NCBI RefSeq assembly: GCF_000002235.5
Contig: NW_022145597.1
Location: 28,288,423 to 28,352,422, forward strand
Direction: 5' to 3'
DNA: 64,000 bases
Source of the DNA: Strongylocentrotus purpuratus
Taxonomy: Eukaryota > Echinodermata > Echinoidea > Camarodonta > Strongylocentrotidae
Position 1 is the stretch's first letter. The number at the start of each line of letters is the position of its first letter. Below the pieces are notes generated by a model, which worked only from the letters and a program-made list of their open reading frames with translations, did no database searches and had not been told where the DNA came from. Below, piece after piece: positions 54,677-64,000 of the stretch. The translations under genes and the position numbers were made by a program.

Positions 54677-56583
54677 ACCTTTTCTCCTTTTGAATTAAAG
54701 TCAACTGTCAATCAATGACGGGTAATGAACATTTCTGAAACTCGGCAGCTTTGTTTTCTACACTAGATCTACATTCAACATTACAATGTCCACTGACTTT
54801 TGAATTTGAAGTTTAAGTTTTACCCGATGGCCACGCAAGGCATTTTAACTTCTGGCATTTTTACCGCTTGCATTTTTCCTCTGGGCTCTGGCAATTTTTT
54901 GGTGCTAGTGTAAACTAATGAATAATCTCTTGCCGATCAATCACTGTATTAAACACCAATCATGCAAACCACTGCCAAAGTCACAAATCCTCTCTCCTAA
55001 GTCTCCAACTTATAATCAAAACGGAGTCCTAAATTAATACCACTCACTCAGTGCAAGTCCAGTGCAAGTCTGCATGTGTTTTATTATATCGTGCTGTCCG
55101 TGTGCCTCATGCAGAGTATATTCACATGATATACGCTATCAACCAATAGTAAAATAGGATTTAAACATAAACTGAATATTCATAAGGAAAAGGAGAAGAG
55201 AACCAATGATAAGCAAGAAGTAGAAATATGTAAAGCATAAACACAAGATTCATGAATAAAGAATGAGAAGAGAATAAGAAGAGAACAAGGAACATACCAG
55301 GTGAAATGGACGACTTGGTATGTAGAGAAGATGAATGGAGGAAGGAATTGGATTAAAGTGAATATGTAAGTGAATAAGCAAATGATGTGAAATGAATATG
55401 TATAGAAAGAAGAGACTAGAGAAACAAATAGTAATTGTGACAAATACAAGTAAGGAATTAGTCTAATTTAAACTCTTACACTAGTTCAGAAGTCTATCCA
55501 AACTTTGACCCGTAACTCCGGCGTGGAGATACTAAAACATACCGAAAATGTAGTAAATATTCAACAAATGTCCAAATAAAGGTCATGATTTACCGGTAAA
55601 TGTAATATGTTTGTTACCTGTTTCATGTCAATTTTCTTAGTTTTTCAGAGTATTTTGACTAAAAACAAAGACGTATAATATGCGCTGTCTCACAGGATTC
55701 ATGGCAAATTGCAGCACACTACAATTGCATACCATACCAACGGAAGGGTGCGGGGGCGCGCGTGTGTTCAGTTAGCGACCATATAAACTAAGATTACAGT
55801 TGCTTACTTAACATAATATTCATCAGCATTTAAGTTTGATTGTTAAGAAAAAAGAAAGAATTGCATCTAAGGACTTGATGGTCTCAATATATGTTTGTAA
55901 ATTTTCATGTTTACTTAATGTCTGACTGCACCCATATGCATTGTCTTGAACATGAATGAAAGGAATAACAGAATAGACTGGATTTCAAAGATTGTATCCC
56001 CTGTTGTAATTATTAAGACACCAATTTGAATTACCCAATAAACTGTACTTTTGAGTGGCAAGAATTCTTAAAGGAACTAATTGGTAGGGCCTATCATTGT
56101 TCAAATGAGAGAAAATGGTGCTAAGGTAGTGACTTCAATGCCAGATGTATCTTTTAAACATTAATCTGAAAGTTTGAGTGAAAACAGACCATTATTAATG
56201 ATAACAATTGGGGAAAACTGATCTGATCGATTCCTTAAGTCTTCCAGTTCCAACTATATTATTACAATTTAATTACATTTGAGGTGTATATACAGGAGGA
56301 TATGGTCAGAAAGCAATGAATTGTCTCTATATACCATTCCAGACATGTACATGTACATGTAAGTGTTGACATATTTTTAGAATCCTGTCTTATATGTTAT
56401 TTTCATGGAATATTCAAAAAAGGTTGGGAGAATTTACTGTTAGAGGGTGCCACACAGTGACGCCTTCAAAGAAACCCATATATATCTTTGTGGTTTGAGA
56501 ATTTTTCAGTATATTTTGCATGTTAGAGGTTTAGTACAGTAAAAGGAACATAATAAGTAACATTGCATACAAAAATTACACAG
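54677..56583. other. Gene-free stretch
   Basis: AT-rich, no exon supported. If the gene at 57.2 kb has a non-coding first exon, it may be here or further upstream, but no donor site stands out. Confidence 0.4.
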
Positions 56584-57116
56584 TTTTTATGCCTCCATTA
56601 TGAAGTAGCCGGAGGAATTAAGTTTACGGGTTGTCCGTCCGTCCGTCCTTACGTGTACGTCTGTACGTCCATACGTCCCGTTCTCGTGATCACAAGAACC
56701 GACTGATGGATTCCTGCCAAACTTTGGTCATGTATGTAACTTGCAGAGGCAATAAATTTATTAGATTTTGGGGTCACAAGGTCAAAGGTCAAAGGTCACA
56801 GGGCTCATTATGTATGCAAAAATAGCTTGTGATCGCATGATCATTAGAACCGATGGATTTATTACCATCAAACTCAAGACATGTACAGTATGTATCTTGT
56901 AGAGCCAATGAACTGAGTAGATTTTGGGGTCATGAGGTCAAAGATCAACAGGTCATACATGTATATGAGAAATAGCTTGTAATCACGATATTCTGAGAAC
57001 CTTTAAGGATTATATACAATCGAACTCCAATTTGAAAAATTTCTTTTGTTTTGGTTTGTACAATTGCTCTGACGGAGGCATAATTTTCGACTGCGCGCAG
57101 TCGAGGTTTCATCTAG
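56584..57116 (+). mobile_element. Helitron-like element, short copy
   Basis: Starts TTTTTATGCCTCC, carries a GTCCGTCC microsatellite, AGGTCA half-site boxes, then GACGGAGGCATAATTTT, the palindrome CGACTGCGCGCAGTCG (57088-57103), nine bases, and CTAG (57113-57116) followed by T. Same ends as 39798-41006 but the opposite orientation and only two diverged internal units. A box at about 56774-56800 has one GGGTCA and three AGGTCA half sites with spacers of 2, 1 and 1 bp. It ends 54 bp upstream of the exon at 57171. Confidence 0.65.
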
Positions 57117-57170
57117 TTTCATTAATCTTCATTAATCCCAGTCACTTTAATATTGATGTCCCCTTTGCAG

Positions 57171-57370
57171 ACTTTCCTTGGTTCTGAGTGCTCCAAACAC
57201 ATTGAGCAATGGCAGCAGCTAGGAGCCAAAGTGCAAGAGCGTCCTCTGGTGGCGATGCAAGGATCAGTCTGGATTTAGGGGATGAGTCAAGCAGCGATAT
57301 CTCCTTGTCGTGCCCTGATCTGAAAGCTTTGAGGAAGGAACGTGAAGACAGGACAAGAGCCACTATGCAG
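57171..57370 (+). CDS. First coding exon of an unidentified gene (CDS 57209-57370)
   Basis: A strong acceptor (CCCCTTTGCAG) precedes 57171 and a donor CAG|GTAATT follows 57370. ATG 57209 is preceded in frame by TGA at 57203, so the start is secure. The 54 codons encode MAAARSQSARASSGGDAR, an acidic/Ser segment LDLGDESSSDISLS, then CPDLKALRKEREDRTRATMQ, which looks like the start of a charged helix or coiled coil. The exon ends in phase 0. No family was recognised. The remaining exons were not found in the following 6.6 kb and must lie further downstream. The acceptor implies a non-coding first exon upstream. Confidence 0.7.
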
Positions 57371-58088
57371 GTAATTCACATAATTTATTCATGTTCCCTT
57401 ATTGCACAACATAATGTAATTGTGGTGAAGGCAAGCATATTTAGATGCAGAAAGCAGTATGTACTCAGTAGCCATTCCAGATGTTTCACATACATGTATA
57501 AATCTTCACTTGAATGTTTCAACACAGATCTGTACTGTTTTGATAATTGATGATAATTGATGATAATAGATGATATAATTCTTGAATATATATATTGTTT
57601 TTGTGTATTCATCTCTTTTCCATAAGGGTGTGTCTGATCTTGTAAAGATTTTACTTTCAAACCTAATCATTTTTTCATAAATTATACATATGTTTTGTAT
57701 TTCACTAATCACATGTAACATACAATTGCGAATGTAAAATTGTACGCCTTGGAATTTTGGAAAGGTTTGATAATATCACTGCAAATTTTGTTTGCAATTA
57801 AACAAAATATATCTTCACATCTTTCCTAAACAGATCAATGCATTGATGAAAACTATTTGGTTTGTACTGTTCAGTTATATATTCATTATTCACAACAGCC
57901 CTTAGGATGAACATTTTGAGTACCATGAAAATGTGTTTTCATTAATATAATGAACAGTAAAAAAATTAAAATATGAATATGATTGAAAAGATGAATTACA
58001 GTGTAGAAGGGGAAAAATACTGTTTGTGAAGGAAGGGATGGAAGGAAAGGATCAAGTAGCCTTCATGTAAAGAAAAATAGCATAGAGA

Positions 58089-58178
58089 GTCAGAGAGAGA
58101 GAGAGAGAGAGACAGAGAGTGAGGGACAGAGAGAAAGAGAGAGAGAGAGAGACAGAGAGAGAGAGAGAGACAGAGAGA
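58089..58178. repeat. (GA)n microsatellite
   Basis: GA dinucleotide array with GACA interruptions. Confidence 0.9.
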
Positions 58179-58375
58179 TGCCCTTTATAAGATGGGTTCA
58201 ATAATGTAGCCAATGGCAAACCTGTATTCAAGTCGTTTGTTTGTGCTTATATTTTTGTCTGTTGCGCCCCGCTATGCAAATTGTGTGCAGTGCTACACTG
58301 TGCAGCACACTTGATCTACGCATCTTAACGTGTTCAAATTGCAGACATGATGCAATGCACATAATTTCATGAAGC

Positions 58376-58525
58376 ATGATCTGGGCTCCGTTTCACAAAA
58401 CTTGTCATCTGTGACAAATTATAAGCTATCGAAATCCTTGCTTCTGATTGGTTATCAGCAGATTTGTCACTGATTTTTGTCATTTGTCATTGAAAACAGG
58501 CTTTGTGAAACGCCCCTCAGATGAT
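58376..58525. mobile_element. Short inverted-repeat element (copy B of pair)
   Basis: 140 bp element (58381-58520) with ends CTGGGCTCCGTTTCACAAA and TTTGTGAAACGCCCCTCAG, flanked by ATGAT on both sides (58376-58380 and 58521-58525), a possible 5 bp target duplication. Same family as 38766-38911. Confidence 0.7.
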
Positions 58526-59642
58526 GCATACACCAGGACGCGCATTGTCCATGTTTTGAGCTGCGCATGCACTGCATGGAGTGATATCATCCAAATAAAG
58601 CAAATTTCTTGACTTTATACTCATATTTTATTTACATTGTCTTACAAAATCATAATAAGATGGACAATGAACTTGACAGGTATCCTATTGTGACTACTAG
58701 AATGCACTAGCAAACATGTATTATTTGTAGAATGAAGCATACAGGTACCGGTATATAGAGTGCCTAAAGGTCCATTGTCAGTACTAAATTACCATTCTGT
58801 AAAAACAATGCAGTTTACATGTATGGTGGTGTGACCATACATAGTTCGTGCGTGACCTTAAGTTCGCTATCTTTAAAATTCTTAGAAATACAAAAATATG
58901 ATATCACCAATGGAAAGAGGAAAATAAAATTACCGAGGGACAGAATTTTCTTTGGAATTGGGTGTGAAATCATGAAAATATTGACAAAAGTTCGGAAAAT
59001 TATTAATTTACCGATGAGGGTCTGGAAATCTTCATTTTGAGAGTAGATATCCTCAAAATGGTAAGTTAAAAGTGGTACTAACTGATTGTGTGATATTTTG
59101 CCTTGCAAATGAAATTAACTTCAATTTTTGGATAAATCAGCAGTATAACCCATGCGTGAAGTAAGGACTGGTTGATGTTTTTGTGTTTTCGTGCAGCGTG
59201 CACACCGATCCGAGATCAAATTTTTAGAATGCGATATCTCTGGAATCCTTTGACAATAAATTTTCTAGTTTAACCAATTTGTAGTCAAAAGCTATGCCAT
59301 CCATTAAGTAATAATTGAAATAAATAAATATGTGCAGACTATGAGAAATCATGGATATCAAATTTCCAATATTTTCAATAATCTCCGCAATTTTTGGTCC
59401 ACCCCATCGGATCTACTGTACCAATTGCACTGAGTTGAAAGGTGATGCGTAGAGCTTTACATGCACTTGTATCATAGTTGTAAGTGGACAGTGTTGAGCT
59501 AGCTGTGGATAAGTCCAATGGTATAGCAGGCCTGATAAAAACCAGATTTAAATCAGTTTCCAGATTTTTTTATTTTACCCAATTTTTTTTCTTCTTCTTT
59601 CCTTTGTTTCCCTATTATTTCCCAATTTTTCTAACTCAATTC

Positions 59643-59752
59643 GGGGGGGGGGGGGGGGGGGGGGGGGGGGGAATGGCATCTAACAACATCCCCCCCCCCC
59701 GAATCCTCTTCTTTTCTTCTTTTACTCAAGGGGGGTGGGGGGGGGGGGGGAC
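59643..59752. repeat. Cluster of poly-G and poly-C tracts
   Basis: A run of 29 G (59643-59671), a C-run (about 59690-59700) and a G-run (about 59730-59750) within 110 bp. The G-run and C-run are complementary and could pair as a hairpin; the G-runs could form quadruplexes. Confidence 0.85.
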
Positions 59753-59926
59753 GTGGTTGAGGTGGAAATTTTTTTTTTTTTTAGTGCTCACTATCACCCC
59801 TGTATAGGAAACACCTGCCAATGATTTTCATTTCATGCATTTTTTCAAATTTTCAAAGGTTATCAGCATTAGATATGAAGATCTTAATTTAGTGTAGTGG
59901 GAATTGTTGGGAACAGGGTTAATAAT

Positions 59927-59995
59927 AATAATAATATTTAGTTTTTATATAGCGCTTAATACAAATGTCTCTAAGCGCTTTACAAATAAATGGAT
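59927..59995. repeat. AAT-run with ATATAGCGCTT motif
   Basis: An AAT array followed by TTTATATAGCGCTTAAT and CTAAGCGCTTTACAAAT. The same (ATT)n plus GCGC-TATATAAA combination occurs near 25800, 48160 and 61170, suggesting the tail of a dispersed retroposon. The family is unknown. Confidence 0.4.
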
Positions 59996-60623
59996 CAGTG
60001 CAGATTTGTCCAGTCCCTTCCAAAGACTAAAAGAAAATGATTTAAATCAGTCTGCATTTACCTTGCAAGACTGAAATTTACTACAGGTACTATTAGAAAT
60101 ATACTTAAAATTGAAATCTTGTTCATCAGTCAAATTGATTTAAAAAACAAAAACCTACAGTACATGTACATGTGCATTAGCATTCCATGCATATTAGAAT
60201 ACACGTACTGTATTGTATTCATCTTTTTCTGTAAGGATAGCAAATCATTTCGAGGATCTTGACTAAAATCACTTCTACGTACATGTATGTACATTATGCA
60301 TTTGCACACTACATGTAATTCAAAGTACAGTAGGAAAAAAGAAGACAAGGAAACATGAAGTGCTTGTGTCTTCAAAATAAAATCTATTTTTGCCATTTTT
60401 TTGGTGCTACATGTACAGTATGTGCATGCACATAGAGAACTTTCATACGATGCATAATTCAGCCATTGTCATTTCCTCTGGAGAATGTGAAATACCTGGT
60501 ATTCTAAATTGGGTTAATTTGTAGCTTAACCCACCGATTACTGAATACTCATATCCTCATAGGCTTATTAAACACAGGAAGTACTTGGTTCTCATAGGCA
60601 AAGGATTTCTATACATACTGTAA

Positions 60624-60786
60624 GGCGGTGTCACACAGAGGCCAAAACTCCGGATTTTAGTTATCCTCTTAATTGCTGTCTGTCATCAATTATCCTATTT
60701 AAAAATCCTCTTACGAAGCAAGAAAATTCTCCCTTGATAGGATTTTTCAAGGGATTTTTTAAGGGATTTTTCTGTGTGACACCGTC
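60624..60786. mobile_element. 163 bp inverted-repeat element (MITE)
   Basis: Ends GGCGGTGTCACACAG and CTGTGTGACACCGTC are inverted with one mismatch. Inside, AATCCTCTTA/GATTTTTCAAGGGATTT motifs. Non-coding. Confidence 0.65.
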
Positions 60787-60919
60787 TATCGAATGCAACT
60801 TATAGATACGTGTGCATGTACAGTGCCTCACCTGAGCCTCAAGCCATGCACTGTATGAATGTTTCTAACCTATAGATACAGATTCTTTAAGAATGAAAAC
60901 AAAAAGGCCACAATTTTTA

Positions 60920-62230
60920 TTTGTAAATAAATGATACAGAGTCTATTTATGCATCTTACACAATCATATACTCCCTATTTCATCTGCTTTCAAAATGACG
61001 GACCAGTTTGTGAATGTCTTAGTACAATTACGTGTACATGTATGTCCCTGAGCTACCAAATGTGTTTCATTGATGCATTAACAATGACATACAGTACATG
61101 TACAATGTACACATACTTTTACACATCCTATTTTTTCTTGTGCGCCTCGGAATAGAATCGTCTAGATAGACAGCGCTATATAAATGCCTACATGTATTTT
61201 TATTATTATTTTTAAATGTCTGAGGTATTATTAGTATGCACATCAGGGCCCCGTCTTACAAAGAGTTACGATAAATCGCAAGTCCTCCAATCAATCGCAA
61301 ATTTTCTGTATCCTATCTCTTATGTACATACATGTAGTTGCCATTGATATCATCTCTTGGTAAGACGAGGCCAAGATGAAGCTAATATGTATAGATGCTA
61401 TCCCTTTTAAGTGATGCTGATAAACACGGCCCGACAGTATTAGGGATTTATGAATTCATGTCTTTGTGTGACAGAATCTCTCAAATGGAGGCATTGTGTG
61501 CAAGGCATAAAGGATACATCCCATTAATGTTCATTTACCACTAAGCACATCTGACAGTGCTAATTTGCATAGATGCTGTCCTTTGTAAGTGATGATGATC
61601 AACATGACCTGGAGGTATGATGATGAATCACACCCTCGACTACCATGATCATTAGCCTTTCCAGTCTGCTAACACAGAACCAGCACTGCAATAGTAAAGA
61701 CTCGTTCAGATTTTAGATATCACCCAATAAACCTATGCAAAAAAGAAAAGAATTTTATTTAAAGCTCATCCATACTAGTTTATAGGAGGGATTTTAACCG
61801 CCCTGCAAGGTCACTGGGCAGGTGTTTATCCCATTAACTCAGCTCTCAATTAACATAAGAAAAAGAGGATCATGGGGGACCAATGGTCACCGATTAGGCA
61901 TTGTTTGCTATAAAGAGGGTGCAAGTAGCTACAAGTAGGACAGTGTGGCTTTAAAGGAGTAAATGAATGATACAGATTCTTTAAGCATCATATAGAATCA
62001 TATGCTCCCCATTTCATCTGCTTTCAAAATAATGGACCAGTTCGCTTAGATACAATATCACCCCATATACAAATAATAAACCACTGCCAAAAAAAGAAAA
62101 AGAAGTGACACAGATTGTTATGTGTACGTGAATGATATCAATTCTTTATGCATCTTACAGAATCATATGCTCCCATTTTCATCTGATTTCAAAATAATAG
62201 ACCAGTTCGTGAATGTCAAAGTGCAAACCA
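60920..62230 (+). repeat. Locally dispersed repeat copies
   Basis: Three copies of a roughly 90-100 bp unit (about 60926-61013, 61968-62045 and 62129-62217) share TGATACAGAKTCTTTA-like starts, AATCATATGCTCCC and TTCATCTGCTTTCAAAAT. A second unit pair (61384-61430 and 61560-61610) shares ATAGATGCT.TCC and AAGTGATG.TGAT.AACA.G.CC. Confidence 0.6.
61246..61372. mobile_element. 127 bp inverted-repeat element (MITE)
   Basis: Ends GGCCCCGTCTTACAAAGAG and CTCTTGGTAAGACGAGGCC are inverted with two mismatches. The inside has CAATCGCAA/TAAATCGCAA repeats. Non-coding. Confidence 0.6.
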
Positions 62231-64000
62231 ACAAACATGGTAACATGGAGAGGTAAATGTACCAATGTACCAATGTCCCACTTTAGCCATTTTAGACTAT
62301 CGCTCTCAATTTGATGGAGAATGGAGAATTGTTGATGAATTATGGCTTTTTGTTTCCCCTTTCAAAAAAAATCTTCCACCTATGTATCAAGGGCTGCATC
62401 ATTAAAGCATTTATGAATAAATAAAGATTATAAATTTCATAAGAACTTATCCAGTATTGTTCCCTGGTTGTTTTAGTCTGTACAATGAACTTGATCTGCT
62501 CTGCTTTTAAACATTACTCTGAACTGGCTTATTAGATAGGCTGAATATTTGTACTTTACACATTTCCACATTGGCAAGCAAGAGTATAGGTCTACTGTCG
62601 TGCCAGTCCACTTGTGCACCAAGTTTTATAGCTGGACCAATTTATGCACATACATGCACATGCAGGGCTGAGGTCGAGCCGAGCCTTCAATATCTTATGA
62701 GCGGCTATGTTGTAGAAACATGAATTATGGGTAGGAAGGGCCCCCCTGGGACCTTATGTACGTCAGATCAGATGGTACTCGACCCAACGAGGGGAATATT
62801 GGTTGCTAGTCGGAATTTATTGCAAGAATTACATGCAATAAACATGTAATATTAATAATAATAATAAATGAGAGATTTGTGAGGTGGTGATTCCACTTGA
62901 AATCAAATGCTTGTGTTGCACTGGAGAAGAAGAAAACAATCTCTTAAAAGCATGCATTATAAACAAAGGAAAAGAGGTTAGTTGAAGCATACAAAAATGG
63001 CGTAATGATGACATCAGCTGAAGATATAAACATACTCCTTTGTAAGAAGAAAATAAAATTTTGAATTTATTAGAAAGAAGAAAAAAAAAACACATTGAAA
63101 ACTTTAAAACAAGTTGAAAGTTTACAATGTATATACATGTACGGAATGTATTTTGTATTTGAACGACCCTGTTTTTTTCTTAATTCAAAATACATGTATG
63201 TGTGGATTGTATGGAAATGCTACAGTGTCTTTTAAACGCGAAATATTTTTTACCTCCTTAAATTTATACCTGATCTTAGGTACATGTACTGAATCTGTAT
63301 GACACATATCCACCTACATTGTACATGTACTCTGGTGTTTTTTATGACTACCGTATACTAAACTCAATTGAATCCAGTTGAACATAGTTCATGTCATTGA
63401 TAGTATTTAGTATTACAAACCTGTACAGTGTATGTGTTAAATTGAATTCATAGCAGTACATTTGTTACAGAAGAGCTCAAACATGATGCCAATTTATCTC
63501 CATTTTCTATAGAATGCTGACTTCAGTATAAAATTTCAGAGCTACATTGTATTCATGTTCATTGAGTGAAATTCAGTCTGCATGAATTGGAACTATTGCA
63601 CAATACTGATTGTGGTATCACAATGTGTAATAGGGGTAAATGGAGCTTGCCTGAAGGATTGATTTGATGACGATATCATGCTGTATGCTATGTGTGTCTG
63701 GGGCTGGGCTGTGTAAACATGGTCCATACCGAACGCATTGCGCTGAAAACCCCCCTGCATTATGCATGTGATGGCGGGGGATGTGTCAATAATTATTCAG
63801 GGGTCGTGCGGCAGACTACTTTCTGGCCAGTTTTTATGCACACAATTTCTCTTCACATTTCACCATTTTTAAAGAAAAGGTTGGGGTTCTGGTAAAGGTG
63901 AAAAATAGACTAACTTTTTTGAAACATTTTATTAAAAATTTCCCTTTGATCGATCCGTCTGTTATGATCCTGCAGCTCAGGGCCCCCGTTTCATAAAACT

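Larger units (their letters stand above)
57371..64000 (+). other. Probable intron of the unidentified gene, repeat-rich
   Basis: No splice-framed exon could be supported in 6.6 kb. Contents: a GA microsatellite, several short inverted-repeat elements, poly-G/C tracts at 59643-59760, a set of locally repeated segments at 60.9-62.2 kb, and at the very end (63982-64000) the start of another GGGCCCCCGTTTCATAAA-type element cut by the window edge. Confidence 0.5.

Noticed and set aside
63692-63895. + strand frame near the window end, with PLHYACDGGG resembling an ankyrin motif
   Set aside because: Only a few residues resemble an ankyrin repeat; no acceptor or donor frames it and no second repeat is present.

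Overview
This is a eukaryotic, AT-rich, gene-sparse window, most likely from a sea urchin (echinoid) genome. Support for that reading: intron-split animal genes with canonical GT-AG junctions, a long ankyrin array of the highly repetitive kind abundant in echinoderms, many short inverted-repeat transposons, many microsatellites, and very frequent TACATGTA and TACCGGTA palindromes. The genus cannot be fixed from sequence alone. No bacterial, organellar or CRISPR features were seen, and no retrovirus-like or other virus-like element was recognised.

Layout. 1-3357: 3' part of an ankyrin-repeat gene on the + strand, followed by a decayed ankyrin fragment at 4205-4402. 5.75-6.74 kb: tRNA-derived SINE pieces and a LINE 3' end. 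11176-23804: three-exon orthologue of PPM1L, an ER-anchored PP2C-type protein phosphatase, with introns of 3.5 and 8.0 kb full of small transposons and microsatellites. 24-34.3 kb: a non-coding desert with small transposons. 34.3-36.1 kb: a hairpin element split by a 1.5 kb hAT-like insertion. 36720-37739: one long coding exon for a coiled-coil protein resembling CCDC160. 38.7-42.3 kb: small transposons and a Helitron-like element with a ~157 bp minisatellite. 43380-52114, minus strand: complete 11-exon POLD3 (third subunit of DNA polymerase delta, about 490 aa), reconstructed junction by junction. 52.6-54.5 kb: a DNA transposon with terminal inverted repeats. 56.6-57.1 kb: a second Helitron-like copy. 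57171-57370: first coding exon of an unidentified + strand gene that continues beyond the window, followed by 6.6 kb of intron or intergenic repeats.

The genes do not form one pathway: an interaction scaffold (ankyrin), a stress and lipid-transport phosphatase (PPM1L), a putative structural coiled-coil protein and a replication factor (POLD3). The most unusual content is in the repeats: Helitron-like elements carrying arrays of nuclear-receptor half sites, an inverted-repeat element whose ends are poly-C tracts, a 71 bp near-perfect palindrome between two poly-C tracts, and nested TTAA-flanked insertions.
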